This document shows positions 1 through 9,213 of a DNA stretch of 64,000 nt, one piece after another. Numbering within the stretch: the first letter of the stretch is position 1; the number at the start of each line of letters is the position of its first letter. Source of the stretch: Rosettibacter sp964572725. GTDB lineage: Bacteria; Bacteroidota; Ignavibacteria; Ignavibacteriales; Melioribacteraceae. The notes under the pieces were generated by a model. It did not search any database. It worked only from the letters and a program-made list of their open reading frames with translations, and was not told where the DNA came from. Both the position numbers and the translations under genes were made by a program. The stretch is from contig CAZNFW010000007.1 in the NCBI GenBank assembly GCA_964572725.1, forward strand, positions 25,204-89,203. Reading direction: 5' to 3'.

Positions 1-116
1 AACCATTTGTTACTGTTTTTACCGCATGGATTTTTCTAAAAGAAGAAATTACTTTTCTTACAATGTTTAGTGGAATAATTATAATTGTTGGAGTAATTCT
101 TGTAAACAGAAAATAA
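1..116 (+). CDS. C-terminal end of an EamA/DMT-family transporter (partial)
   Basis: A reading frame open from the window edge ends at the TAA at 114-116 and gives 37 residues. The pattern (PFVTVFTAWIFLKEEIT, then a hydrophobic helix ending GVILVNRK) is the last two helices of an EamA (drug/metabolite transporter) domain, where a W-x-F-L-x-E-x-x-T motif precedes the final G-rich helix. It is an inner-membrane permease of unknown substrate; the rest lies outside the window. The 131 bases to the next gene show no hairpin or clear promoter. Confidence 0.7.
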   Translation, partial: PFVTVFTAWIFLKEEITFLTMFSGIIIIVGVILVNRK

Positions 117-247
117 TAAGTCACATTTTATGAGTAGTATTTAGAAAATATTATCACAAAAAATTTCTGAAGCATTAATTATTAAAAAATATTATCAGGT
201 TAAAATTTTATTAACAATATATAAAACTGTTCAGCTCAGGTAATAAA

Positions 248-1975
248 ATGAAAACAAAAAAAATCATTTGGTTCTTTATAGTTATCATATGGCACATTTT
301 ATTAATTAATTGTAAGGAAATAGATATGGATAATTCTGCAGATTTAGTTTTGTTGAATGGAAATATTATAACTATGGACGATTCGAATATGTATGCAGAA
401 GCAGTGGCAATTAAAGGAAATAAAATCTTGGCAGTTGGCTCAACTGAAGAAATAGAAAGATTGATTGGAGATTCAACTGAAGTGATAGATTTAGAAGGAA
501 AATTTGTAATGCCGGGGTTTATCGAAAGTCATGCTCACTTAATTGGATTGGGAGAATCATTAATCAATATTGATTTGAGAACAGCAAAAAATTGGGATGA
601 TATAATAAAATTAATTTCAGATGCCTCAAAGAATTTTAAACCCGGCGAATGGATAATTGGCAAAGGATGGCATCAAGAAAAATTTAATTCCAAACCCAAT
701 CCAGAAGTAAATGGTTATCCTGTTCATAATAAATTGAGCGAAGCAACACCCAATAATCCTGTAATTTTGTATCATGCAAGCGGGCATGCAATTTTTGCTA
801 ATGCTAAAGCAATGCAGATTGCTCGAATTAATAATCACACAAAAAATCCAGATGGTGGTACAATTGTGCGTGATAAAGCAGGTAATCCCATTGGTGTATT
901 TGAAGAAAATGCAGAAAATTTAGTAACAAAGTTTTATGAAGATTATTTGAGAAACCGAACACCAGAACAAATTTATTCTGACTATAAAATAAAAATTCAA
1001 TTAGCTGTAAATGAATGCTTAAAAAATGGAGTAACATCTTTTCATGATGCGGGAGAGACTTTTGAAATTATTGAAATTATCAAACAACTCGTTGATTCAT
1101 CTAAAATTCCAATTCGACTTTATGTTATGATAAATGAACCTATTCTAAAATTACAAAATTACAGATTACAAGATTACAAATTGTCAGGCTATGGAAATAA
1201 TCACCTAACAGTTCGGTCAATAAAACAATATATTGATGGTGCTCTTGGTTCTCGCGGAGCGTGGTTGTTAGAACCATATTCAGATTTACCAAATCATTTT
1301 GGTTCGAATGTTACTCCAATTCAGGATTTAGAAAAAATTTGTGAGTTTGCAATCAAAAATGATTTTCAAATGTGTATTCATGCTATTGGGGATAAAGGTA
1401 ATCGAGAAGTTCTGAATCTATACGAAAAGATATTTAAAAAATTTCCTGATAAAAAAGATTTGCGCTGGAGAATTGAACATGTACAGCACTTATCTTCTCA
1501 AGATATTAATCGATTTTCTAAATTAGGAATTATTGCTGCCATGCAAGGCATACACTGCACTTCCGATGCTCCTTTTGTTATCGAAAGATTAGGTGAAAAA
1601 AGAGCAAGAGAAGGAGCCTATGCATGGAGAAAATTAATTGATAACGGTACAATAATCTGTAATGGAACCGATGCACCTGTAGAAGGTGTAGACCCAATAA
1701 AAAATTTTTATGCAACAGTTACAAGAAAAACTTCAAATGGATCTTACTTCTATCCAGAGCAAAAAATGACAAGACTCGAAGCACTAAAAGCATATACGAT
1801 TAATGGCGCATTTGCTTCCTTTCAAGAAAATATTTTAGGTTCTATTTCCCCCGGTAAGCTTGCTGATATTGTTGTTCTTTCAAAGGATTTATTAAATTGT
1901 AGTGAAAATGAAATTCTGTCAACTAAAGTTTTATATACAATTGTTGATGGTAAAATATTATTCAAAGCAAAATAA
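248..1975 (+). CDS. Exported amidohydrolase family 3 (YtcJ-like) protein
   Basis: This 575-residue protein belongs to the metal-dependent amidohydrolase superfamily, PF07969/YtcJ group. Visible family marks are the metal-binding HxH in MPGFIESHAHL (about residue 95), a DGALGSRGA segment, IHAIGDKGNREVL and WRIEHVQHL with further ligand histidines, and GTDAPVE near residue 475 with the metal-binding aspartate. The N-terminus is a hydrophobic helix ending LLINC, so it may be a lipoprotein, although Asn before the Cys is unusual in a lipobox. Substrate cannot be told; relatives hydrolyse N-acyl or amide compounds. The ATG is preceded by CAGG about 7 bases away. A short in-frame run of ATTACA-like units sits at 1150-1180. 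The following peptidase gene starts 29 bases after the stop, so the two may be cotranscribed. Confidence 0.88.
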   Translation: MKTKKIIWFFIVIIWHILLINCKEIDMDNSADLVLLNGNIITMDDSNMYAEAVAIKGNKILAVGSTEEIERLIGDSTEVIDLEGKFVMPGFIESHAHLIGLGESLINIDLRTAKNWDDIIKLISDASKNFKPGEWIIGKGWHQEKFNSKPNPEVNGYPVHNKLSEATPNNPVILYHASGHAIFANAKAMQIARINNHTKNPDGGTIVRDKAGNPIGVFEENAENLVTKFYEDYLRNRTPEQIYSDYKIKIQLAVNECLKNGVTSFHDAGETFEIIEIIKQLVDSSKIPIRLYVMINEPILKLQNYRLQDYKLSGYGNNHLTVRSIKQYIDGALGSRGAWLLEPYSDLPNHFGSNVTPIQDLEKICEFAIKNDFQMCIHAIGDKGNREVLNLYEKIFKKFPDKKDLRWRIEHVQHLSSQDINRFSKLGIIAAMQGIHCTSDAPFVIERLGEKRAREGAYAWRKLIDNGTIICNGTDAPVEGVDPIKNFYATVTRKTSNGSYFYPEQKMTRLEALKAYTINGAFASFQENILGSISPGKLADIVVLSKDLLNCSENEILSTKVLYTIVDGKILFKAK

Positions 1976-2004
1976 ATTTAATTATTATTTGAGGGGTACA
2001 AATC

Positions 2005-3380
2005 ATGAAGCTTTTTATCAAATTAATTTTTATTTCTCTTTTGTATATTTCTCTAACTTTTTCATACAAGGCACAAACAATAATCCAGAATAGAGACCCC
2101 AAGATTTCTGAAATGATAAATGAAATTTCATTAGAAAATCTGGAAAGATATGTAAAAGCTTTAGTTCAGTTTAAGACCCGCCATTCATTAAGTACTCAAA
2201 GTAGTGAGAAAGAAGGAATTGGTGCTGCAGCAAGATGGATTAAATCCCAATTTGATGAATTTGCAAAATATTCTAAAGGAAGATTATTAACAGAAATTGA
2301 CTATTTTACAGTAGAACCAGACGGCAGACGTATTGATAGAAAAGTAAATTTAATGAATGTAATGGCAATACTGAAAGGAACTGACCCGCAGGATAATCGA
2401 GTTTTAATTGTTGGTGCTCACTTTGATTCAAGAGCAGAAAATGTAATGGACAGTGTAATTGAAGCTCCCGGAGCGAATGATGATTTATCAGGCGTTGCTG
2501 CAGTTATGGAATTAGCAAGAGTTATGTCTAAAAGAGAATTTCCTGTATCTATAATCTTTGCTGCATTCTCTGGTGAAGAACAGGGGCTTTTAGGTTCAAC
2601 ACATCTTGCAAAAAAAATTAAAGAAAACAAATTGAGCATTCTGAATAATTGTGAATTAATTGCAATGCTTAATAATGATATGATTGGAAATACTTTTTCA
2701 AATGAAACATTCTTAAGAGATAATATGCATGTTCGTGTATTTAGCGAAAATATCCCGGCTAATGAATCAAAAGAAGAAGAAAGATTAAGAAAATTATCTG
2801 GTTCTGAATACGACGGCAAATCAAGACAACTTGCAAGATACATTAAAGAAATTGGCGAAAGATATGTAGACCAAATTCAAGTGAAATTAATTTTTAGAAG
2901 CGATAGATTTTTACGAGGCGGAGACCACACTCCATTTAACCGTCTTGGTTTTGCAGCAGTACGATTCTGTGAAATGAATGAAAACTATGACCACCAGCAT
3001 CAAAATGTGAGAATTGAAAAAGGCAAACAATATGGTGATTTACCTGAGTTCATTGATTTTGAATATGTTCGTAAAATTACTGCTGTCAATTGTGCAGTTC
3101 TTGCAAATTTGGCTTTTGCGCCTTCATCACCTGAAAATGTTGTTATTGATGTAAAAGAGTTAACAAATAAGACTAATCTTCGATGGTCATCACCTTCTAA
3201 AGGTAAAAAGCCTGCTGGCTATTACGTTTTAATGAGAGAAACTTTTCAACCATTCTGGGAGAAAAAAATTTTTGTAAAAGATAAAGATGTTGTTCTGCCA
3301 TATTCAAAAGATAATTATTTCTTCGCAGTTCAATCTGTTGATGAAGAAGGACACGAAAGTTTGCCAGTTTTTCCAATTCC
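2005..3380 (+). CDS. Exported M28-family zinc aminopeptidase (3' end in assembly gap)
   Basis: A signal peptide (residues 1-24) precedes an M28 peptidase domain with all expected di-zinc ligands: H139 and D141 in GAHFDSR, D159/D160 in GANDDLSG, the catalytic E191/E192 pair in FSGEEQG, D225 in LNNDMIG and H330/H332 in YDHQHQ. A fibronectin III-like segment follows from about residue 380 to the gap. It should remove N-terminal amino acids from peptides in the periplasm or outside the cell. The frame runs into a 100-N gap at residue 458 and happens to stay open into a DUF2911 protein beyond it. An M28 plus FN3 protein would normally end about here, so the true stop is probably hidden in the gap. 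I treat the two sides as separate genes. Confidence 0.85.
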
Positions 3381-3480
3381 NNNNNNNNNNNNNNNNNNNN
3401 NNNNNNNNNNNNNNNNNNNNNNNNNNNNNNNNNNNNNNNNNNNNNNNNNNNNNNNNNNNNNNNNNNNNNNNNNNNNNNNN
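3381..3480. other. Assembly gap of exactly 100 Ns
   Basis: There are exactly 100 Ns, the conventional placeholder for a scaffold gap of unknown length. It lies between the end of an M28 peptidase and the start of a DUF2911 domain, so the missing DNA probably holds the first gene's stop and the second gene's start and signal peptide. The true size and frame relation across it are unknown. Confidence 0.97.
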
Positions 3481-4233
3481 TCTGTATCACAAACAATTGG
3501 ATATACGGTCATAACAATTGAATATTCGCGCCCGGGAGTTAAAGGAAGAAAAATCTGGGGAAGTCTTGTTCCTTATAATAAAGTGTGGCGAACAGGTGCA
3601 AATGAATCAACCAGAATTCAATTTACTGGTGATGTGATAATTGAAGGAAATAAAATTCCCGCAGGTATTTACTCTTTATATACAATTCCAGAAGAAAATG
3701 AATGGACAGTTATAATCAATAAAGCTTTAACATGGGGAACAAATTATTATCCTGAGCAAGATATTTTGCGATTTAAAGTGAAACCACAAAAAGGACCATT
3801 TACCGAAAGACTTTTATTTACTATTCCGGAATTAACTGATTCTTCGTGTTATGTTTTTATGAACTGGGAAAATGTTCAAATATCATTTAAGGTAGAAGTT
3901 AATCTAACAGAACAGGTTTACAAAAAAATAAAAGAAGCATTAAGCAATGTTAAAGAAGACCAGTGGCAGGTTTATGTAGTTGCAGCAAACTACGCAGCCG
4001 ACCACGAAGTTTTTTTGAACGAAGCATTTCAATGGATTGATAAAGCTCTTTCTAACTCTAAGAACTTTAATTGTTATCTTGTGAAGGCAAAACTTTTTTA
4101 TAAAACAAAAAATTATCAGGAAGCATTAAAAACTATAGAAAGATGCAGAGAAGCAGGCAGGAATGACGAAGATTATCAAAACCGTCTTTATGAAATTGAT
4201 TTGTTAGAAAAACAAATTAAAGAGAAATTGTAA
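3481..4233 (+). CDS. DUF2911 domain protein with C-terminal TPR-like repeats (5' end in assembly gap)
   Basis: The 251 residues after the gap start with SVSQTIGYTVITIEYSRPGVKGR and continue with KIWGSLVPYNKVWRTGANE and IPAGIYSLYTIP, the hallmark pattern of DUF2911, a secreted family common in Bacteroidota and related phyla. DUF2911 proteins normally begin with a signal peptide and this start of the fold, which fits a separate gene whose 5' end is lost in the gap. The C-terminal 90 residues (WQVYVVAANYAAD, then NCYLVKAKLFYKTKNYQEALKTIE) form TPR-like helical repeats. The biochemical function of the family is unknown. IspH starts 31 bases after the stop. Confidence 0.8.
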   Translation, partial: SVSQTIGYTVITIEYSRPGVKGRKIWGSLVPYNKVWRTGANESTRIQFTGDVIIEGNKIPAGIYSLYTIPEENEWTVIINKALTWGTNYYPEQDILRFKVKPQKGPFTERLLFTIPELTDSSCYVFMNWENVQISFKVEVNLTEQVYKKIKEALSNVKEDQWQVYVVAANYAADHEVFLNEAFQWIDKALSNSKNFNCYLVKAKLFYKTKNYQEALKTIERCREAGRNDEDYQNRLYEIDLLEKQIKEKL

Positions 4234-4264
4234 GAAGTTGTCGATTAACAAAAATATTTTTAGT

Positions 4265-5482
4265 ATGAAAAAGTTTGATATTCCTAATTATTATAGAAGT
4301 TCTGTAATAACAAGATTAAAAGAAATTAGAAAAAAAGAAGACAGGCTAAAAAAAGATTTTTCTCCTGCACATCTAAATTTTGGTCCTGTAGAGTTTTTAA
4401 TTGCCCGCCATTTTGGATTTTGTTATGGTGTTGAAAATGCAATTGAAATAGCATATAGAACTGTTGAAGAAAATCCTGATAAAAGAATTTTTCTTTTAAG
4501 TGAGATGATTCATAACCCACATGTTAATGAAGATTTACGTAAGAAAGGTATTCAATTTATAATGGATAATTATGGTAACCATTTTGTTGAGTGGGATGAA
4601 ATTAATTCTGATGATATTGTTATAATTCCTGCTTTTGGAACTACGATTGAAATAGAAAATCTTCTCAAAGAAAAAGGTATTGATGTAGTAAACTACAATA
4701 CAACCTGCCCATTTGTTGAGAAGGTGTGGAATCGTGCTGAAGTTCTGGGTAAACAAAATTATACTATTATAATTCATGGTAAAGAAAAACACGAAGAAAC
4801 AAGAGCTACTTTTTCACATACTGTTAGGACTTCTCAAAGCCTGATAATTCGAGATATAGAAGAAGCTAAATTTTTATCAGATATAATTTTGAAAAATAGA
4901 CCTAAACAGGAATTTTATTCATTCTTTAAAGGAAAATATTCTGCTGATTTTGATGTTGAGAAACATTTAGTTCGAATAGGAGTTGTAAACCAAACTACTA
5001 TGCTTGCAAGCGAAACTCAGGCTATAGCTGATTTATTAAAAACTACGATGATAAAAAAGTATGGTCAAGAAAATATAAAAGAACATTTTGCCGATACAAG
5101 AGATACTTTGTGTTATGCTACAAACGACAATCAAACTGCTACAATTGCATTGACAAAAGAAGAAGCGGATTTTGCAATTGTTGTTGGCGGATATAATAGC
5201 TCAAACACATCTCATCTTGCAGAACTTCTTGAACAAAAGTTTAAGACATATTTTATATCTGATGCATCAAAAATATTATCTTCAAATAAAATTTCTCATT
5301 ATGATATTCACCTAAAAAAAGAAATTATAACAGATAATTTTATTCCACAAAAAGAAAAAGTAAAAATAGCAATAACCAGCGGGGCTTCGTGTCCAGATGC
5401 AATAGTTGATGATGTGTTGAATAAGCTGCTGTCATTTTTTGATGGAATAGAAAGTTTAGAGAATGTTTTATTGACATTATAA
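4265..5482 (+). CDS. ispH: 4-hydroxy-3-methylbut-2-enyl diphosphate reductase (IspH), long form
   Basis: IspH performs the last step of the MEP isoprenoid pathway, reducing HMBPP to IPP and DMAPP with an Fe-S cluster. The three cluster cysteines are visible from the ATG start: C53 in HFGFCYGV, C148 in TTCPFVEKVW and C283 in DTLCYATNDNQ. The active-site HGKEKHEE (171-178) and the NSSNTSHL substrate loop (311-318) are present. At 405 residues it is the long type, with an N-terminal extension (MKKFDIPNYYRSS) as I recall from other Bacteroidota. An upstream TTG at 4238 would add nine residues, but the ATG at 4265 matches the family start. A candidate terminator follows at 5496. Confidence 0.93.
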   Translation: MKKFDIPNYYRSSVITRLKEIRKKEDRLKKDFSPAHLNFGPVEFLIARHFGFCYGVENAIEIAYRTVEENPDKRIFLLSEMIHNPHVNEDLRKKGIQFIMDNYGNHFVEWDEINSDDIVIIPAFGTTIEIENLLKEKGIDVVNYNTTCPFVEKVWNRAEVLGKQNYTIIIHGKEKHEETRATFSHTVRTSQSLIIRDIEEAKFLSDIILKNRPKQEFYSFFKGKYSADFDVEKHLVRIGVVNQTTMLASETQAIADLLKTTMIKKYGQENIKEHFADTRDTLCYATNDNQTATIALTKEEADFAIVVGGYNSSNTSHLAELLEQKFKTYFISDASKILSSNKISHYDIHLKKEIITDNFIPQKEKVKIAITSGASCPDAIVDDVLNKLLSFFDGIESLENVLLTL

Positions 5483-5495
5483 CTTTCGAAAAACG

Positions 5496-5520
5496 CTTTC
5501 AAATCATTGAAAGAAATTTT
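5496..5520 (+). terminator. Candidate intrinsic terminator after ispH
   Basis: A hairpin with stem CTTTCAA (5496-5502), a 4-base loop ATCA and stem TTGAAAG (5507-5513) is followed by AAATTTTT. The stem is short and AT-rich, but it lies 14 bases past the ispH stop and has a T-run. Confidence 0.45.
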
Positions 5521-5560
5521 TCAAAAGTTTACTTGAATCAATATCAGTCAACATTGATTA

Positions 5561-5605
5561 AAATGATGATCTCATATTTTCGAAATCAATAAATAATCAT
5601 CATTT
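5561..5605. repeat. 10-bp inverted repeat between convergent genes
   Basis: AAATGATGAT (5561-5570) and ATCATCATTT (5596-5605) are perfect inverted copies separated by 25 bases. They sit between the convergent ispH and dgt genes and could form a bidirectional transcript-end hairpin. No T-run follows, so the role is uncertain. Confidence 0.4.
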
Positions 5606-5638
5606 AGCGAACTGATTTTTGGTAAAATTATATTTCTG

Positions 5639-6907
5639 CTAAGCTAAATCCGCAAGTGAGCTGTAATCAGGGTCAAATAATCTTCTGTAGATTCTCATAG
5701 CGTAAGAATCTGTAGCACCAGATATATAGTCGCAAACAAGTCGAGCACGAACTTTTTTATTTTTTTCTTTACGAATAAGTTTATCATTAAAATCAGGGAG
5801 CAATTTAGATTGATTAATTTTATTAATGTAATTTTCTTCTAACAATTTGAAAATCTTTTCTATCATATTGTTGCCCTTAAATTCAATTTGATGAAGTGAG
5901 GATGAGCGGAAAACTAAATCAACAGAAATTTGTTTATACAATTTTGCTCTTTCAAGTATTTCATTTGGGATTACTAAAATAAATTTATATCGGTTTGTAA
6001 GAGAATCCATAAAAGTTTTTCTTTCTTTTAATTTGCATGAACGAACAAACTCACCGATCTGAGCTCCAAAATTTCGTTTATAATTTCCTTCTTTAATCCA
6101 TTTTATCATTTCTTCAATAATTAAATTATGATGGTGATTAACATTATTTGTCATTTGCCACTTTGATAATTTTTCGATTGTGATAAATCCACCCGAAATG
6201 CTATCAACAATATCATTAATCGCATAAGCAGTATCATCTGCCCAGTCCATGATTTGGCATTCGATGCTCTGGAATTTGTTAAGGTTTACTGGTTTGGATA
6301 GTTCTTTAGGAATTTTTTTCCCGTCGAATACGAAATCTATATATTTTTTCTGTTCATCATATATAAAGTGATTTTCAGGATTCTTAAACATTGAAAATGC
6401 TGCTTTGTATTTCAATATTCCATCAATAAAAGCTCTTGTTGGATTCATTCCCCGATGTTTATCATTATCTCTGTAAAAAATTTCTGTAACCAATCTCAAA
6501 GTTTGAGCATTACCTTCAAAGCCGCCGTATTTCATCATTAATTCATTTAATACTCTTTCGCCGGCATGGCCAAACGGAGGATGACCCAAATCGTGTGCAA
6601 GACAAATTGCTTCAACTAAATCCGGGTCAATAAAAAATTCTTCGTTGAGAAATTTTTTTTCTGTTGTTAATAAATAATTACAAATTGATCTTCCTATTTG
6701 TGCTACTTCGATTGAATGAGTTAATCGAGTTCTGTAAAAATCATATTCGCCTGGCAAAAAGACTTGCGTCTTGCCTTGGAGCCTTCTAAACTCAGATGAG
6801 TGAATGATTCGATCACGATCAATTTGAAATGGAGTGCGGTAATCATTTGAACGTTTACTCTTTTTTAAGCGTTCTATATCAAATTCAGTATAAAATTTGT
6901 TTTTCAT
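5639..6907 (-). CDS. dgt: dGTPase / deoxynucleoside triphosphate triphosphohydrolase, HD family
   Basis: The 422-residue protein hydrolyses dNTPs to the nucleoside and triphosphate in the cytoplasm, helping control dNTP pools. The family opening RTPFQIDRDRIIHSSEFRRLQGKTQVF is followed by the metal-binding H of RLTHSIEVAQIGR, the HD pair in CLAHDLGHPPFGHAGE (about residues 108-122), and the later D in DWADDTAYAINDIVDS. Length and motif order match dNTP triphosphohydrolase type 2 proteins. The gene is convergent with ispH, and its start lies 53 bases from the divergent CDF transporter start. Confidence 0.93.
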   Translation of the reverse strand: MKNKFYTEFDIERLKKSKRSNDYRTPFQIDRDRIIHSSEFRRLQGKTQVFLPGEYDFYRTRLTHSIEVAQIGRSICNYLLTTEKKFLNEEFFIDPDLVEAICLAHDLGHPPFGHAGERVLNELMMKYGGFEGNAQTLRLVTEIFYRDNDKHRGMNPTRAFIDGILKYKAAFSMFKNPENHFIYDEQKKYIDFVFDGKKIPKELSKPVNLNKFQSIECQIMDWADDTAYAINDIVDSISGGFITIEKLSKWQMTNNVNHHHNLIIEEMIKWIKEGNYKRNFGAQIGEFVRSCKLKERKTFMDSLTNRYKFILVIPNEILERAKLYKQISVDLVFRSSSLHQIEFKGNNMIEKIFKLLEENYINKINQSKLLPDFNDKLIRKEKNKKVRARLVCDYISGATDSYAMRIYRRLFDPDYSSLADLA

Positions 6908-6960
6908 TTGCTCTATTTAGATTTTTGTATTGAACAATAACAAATTAAGAAAAAATTACT

Positions 6961-7875
6961 TTGGCACATAATCATTCACATACTAACGGAGAAATTTTTT
7001 CTTCAACAAAAGGCAGATTAATATTTACAATTTTTTTAAATCTTGTAATTACAATTGCTGAAATAATAGGCGGATTACTTTCCGGCAGTTTATCGCTCAT
7101 ATCTGATGCGCTTCATAATTTTTCCGACAGTATTTCAATAATAATAAGTTACATCGCACTGAAATTGAAATTACGCAGCAATTCACTCAAACATACATTT
7201 GGATTAAAACGGGCAGAAATTTTAGCGGCTGTAATTAACTCGGCAGCTTTGATAGTAATTTGTGTCTATCTTTTTTACGAAGCTGCACAAAGATTTTTGA
7301 ATCCTGAGTTTATTGATGCTGAAATAATGAGTATAGTTGCATTAATTGGTTTGCTGGCAAATGTAATTGCTGCAGTTCTTTTAAGAAGAGATTCTAAAAA
7401 AAGTATAAATATTCGTTCTGCTTACATGCATTTAATTGGCGATACTGTTTCTTCTGTTGGTGTAATTTTAGGGGGCATAGCAATTTACTTCTGGAATATA
7501 TATTGGATTGATCCGACTTTAACAATTATTATTGGATTATATATTATCCGCGAAAGTTATTTAATTCTTCAAGAAGCAATTCATGTTTTGATGGAAGGTG
7601 CACCATTAAATATTTCAATCGAAGAAATACAATATGAAGTAGAAAAATTTAAGGAAGTAGAAAATATACATCACATTCACATGTGGATGGTGGGAGAAAA
7701 TGATGTTCATCTTGAAGCACATGTAAATGTAAAAGATATGAAAATTAGTCAATGCGATGCGTTGCGAAAAGACATAGAACAAGTTTTGCAATCAAAGTTT
7801 GGAATTCATCACATCACACTTCAGTTCGAATGCAACCAATGTCCAGATTCTGGTTTAATTGAGCAGCATATTTAA
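6961..7875 (+). CDS. Cation diffusion facilitator (CzcD/ZitB-like) metal exporter
   Basis: The 304-residue inner-membrane protein is a proton-coupled exporter of Zn(II), Cd(II) or related divalent cations. It has a His-rich start (AHNHSH), about six transmembrane helices, and the transport-site motifs SLSLISDALHNFSDS in helix 2 and HLIGDTVSSVGV in helix 5, both carrying the HxxxD/DxxxD metal ligands. A cytoplasmic domain follows (HHIHMWMVGENDVHLEAHVNV) with a late NQCPD cysteine. The start is a TTG at 6961: an in-frame TAA lies 15 bases upstream and no ATG gives the family start. The 3' end overlaps the convergent sufE gene by 4 bases. Confidence 0.9.
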   Translation: MAHNHSHTNGEIFSSTKGRLIFTIFLNLVITIAEIIGGLLSGSLSLISDALHNFSDSISIIISYIALKLKLRSNSLKHTFGLKRAEILAAVINSAALIVICVYLFYEAAQRFLNPEFIDAEIMSIVALIGLLANVIAAVLLRRDSKKSINIRSAYMHLIGDTVSSVGVILGGIAIYFWNIYWIDPTLTIIIGLYIIRESYLILQEAIHVLMEGAPLNISIEEIQYEVEKFKEVENIHHIHMWMVGENDVHLEAHVNVKDMKISQCDALRKDIEQVLQSKFGIHHITLQFECNQCPDSGLIEQHI

Positions 7876-8327
7876 CTTTTTGTGCTTACACTTTTAGCAG
7901 CAAGAGTCTTAAATGCCAATGCATACATTTGAATTTGTTTCATCATTGCTGCAAGTCCGTTTTTACGCGTTGGCGAAAGATGTTTATCAATTCCAATTTT
8001 AGATAGAAAATCCGGCGGATTGGATAAAATTTCTTCTGGCGTGTGACCAGAATAAACTTCGATTAAAATTGCTATTAACCCTTTTACAATTGCTGCATCA
8101 CTGTCTGCCTCGAAAAAAATTTTTCCGTCTTCAAGTTTTGCTTTTATCCAAACTTGGGATTGACAGCCATCTAATTTATATTTATCAGTTTTGAAAGATT
8201 CATCAATTGGTTTCATCTTTCGACCAAGTTCAATAACATGTTTATATCTATCTTCCCAATCGGAAAATTGCTCAAACTCTTTTATAAGTTTTTCCTGTTT
8301 TTCTTTTATTGTCATAATAAAATTCAT
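7872..8327 (-). CDS. sufE: SufE-family cysteine desulfurase activator
   Basis: SufE accepts persulfide sulfur from the SufS cysteine desulfurase and passes it to the Fe-S cluster scaffold. The family loop with the sulfur-accepting cysteine is seen in LDGCQSQVW (C55; C51 if translation starts at the in-frame ATG at 8315, the same number as in E. coli SufE). The motif SDAAIVKGLIAIL and the C-terminal LSPTRKNGL match the family, and 151 residues is typical. No other suf gene is in the window. The stop overlaps the end of the convergent CDF gene by 4 bases, leaving no room for terminators between them. Confidence 0.93.
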   Translation of the reverse strand: MNFIMTIKEKQEKLIKEFEQFSDWEDRYKHVIELGRKMKPIDESFKTDKYKLDGCQSQVWIKAKLEDGKIFFEADSDAAIVKGLIAILIEVYSGHTPEEILSNPPDFLSKIGIDKHLSPTRKNGLAAMMKQIQMYALAFKTLAAKSVSTKS

Positions 8328-8440
8328 AATTGCTTTGTTTCTTCTGGCAAAATTGATTAAAGGTTATGAATTATTCAAATATATTTACAATAATATTCGT
8401 ATTTTATATTTAATATTTCAATACTAAATAAAAAAGTAAC

Positions 8441-9154
8441 ATGAAACTATATAATTATTTATCTCTAATTTTATTTATCACCATATCCACTACCTTCGCA
8501 CAAAAAATTTCTGAAAATGAAACTTCAGCCCTTGTGCAGATATCAATATTTGATTCATTAGCTGCAGGTAAATACGATGGTTCATACAAATTAGAGGATT
8601 TACTAAATGATGGTGGCTTCGGTTTAGGAACGTTTGATAAATTGGATGGAGAAATGATTATACTCAATAATTCAATTTATCAGTTCAAAACAGATGGCAA
8701 AATTTATAATGCAAATCTCTTTTCAGTTACTCCATTTGCTCTTATAGTAAAATTTAAGAGTGATTATTCATTCGACATATATAATGCAGACGAAAAGGAA
8801 TTAAAAGATTTTGTTAATAACATAATGACCAGTAAGGATTTATTTTATGCAATAAAAGTATATGGAAAATTTTCTTATATAAAAACTCGAACAGTAGAAT
8901 CACAGACAAAACCATATAAACCACTAAGTGAAGTATTAAAGAATCAGATAGAGTTTGAAAAAGTTAATTTAGATGGAACAATTGTTGGTTTTTACTGCCC
9001 TCAATTTTCAGAGAAAATTAATATTCCTGGTTATCATTTTCACTTTATTAATGATGATTTAGATTTTGGCGGACACGTGTTAGATTTCAAAATAGACTAT
9101 GGAAAAATCGAAATCCAAAAAATTAATCAACTAAAAATAATTTTTAATTATTGA
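8441..9154 (+). CDS. Exported alpha-acetolactate decarboxylase
   Basis: This converts acetolactate to acetoin, the second step of the butanediol overflow route. Family residues are present: E71 in LDGEMI, R150 in FSYIKTRTV, and the zinc ligands H199, H201 and H212 in PGYHFHFINDDLDFGGH, with the 2 and 11 spacing expected. A cleavable signal peptide (residues 1-20, ending TTFAQ) precedes the mature protein, so it acts in the periplasm or outside. Most cytoplasmic AlsD/BudA proteins sit beside acetolactate synthase; none is nearby here. The family's usual Arg after the HxHF motif (DDR) is Leu here (DDL). The gene stands alone. Confidence 0.88.
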   Translation: MKLYNYLSLILFITISTTFAQKISENETSALVQISIFDSLAAGKYDGSYKLEDLLNDGGFGLGTFDKLDGEMIILNNSIYQFKTDGKIYNANLFSVTPFALIVKFKSDYSFDIYNADEKELKDFVNNIMTSKDLFYAIKVYGKFSYIKTRTVESQTKPYKPLSEVLKNQIEFEKVNLDGTIVGFYCPQFSEKINIPGYHFHFINDDLDFGGHVLDFKIDYGKIEIQKINQLKIIFNY

Positions 9155-9213
9155 AATCATAAAGCTGAAATGATGAAAATATTATTTAGAATAAAAAGTT
9201 TTATAGTCAATTA

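Noticed and set aside
2005..4233. One 742-residue M28-DUF2911 multidomain protein
   Set aside because: The join runs only through 100 placeholder Ns; frame continuity there carries no information, and the two sides look like separate gene products.
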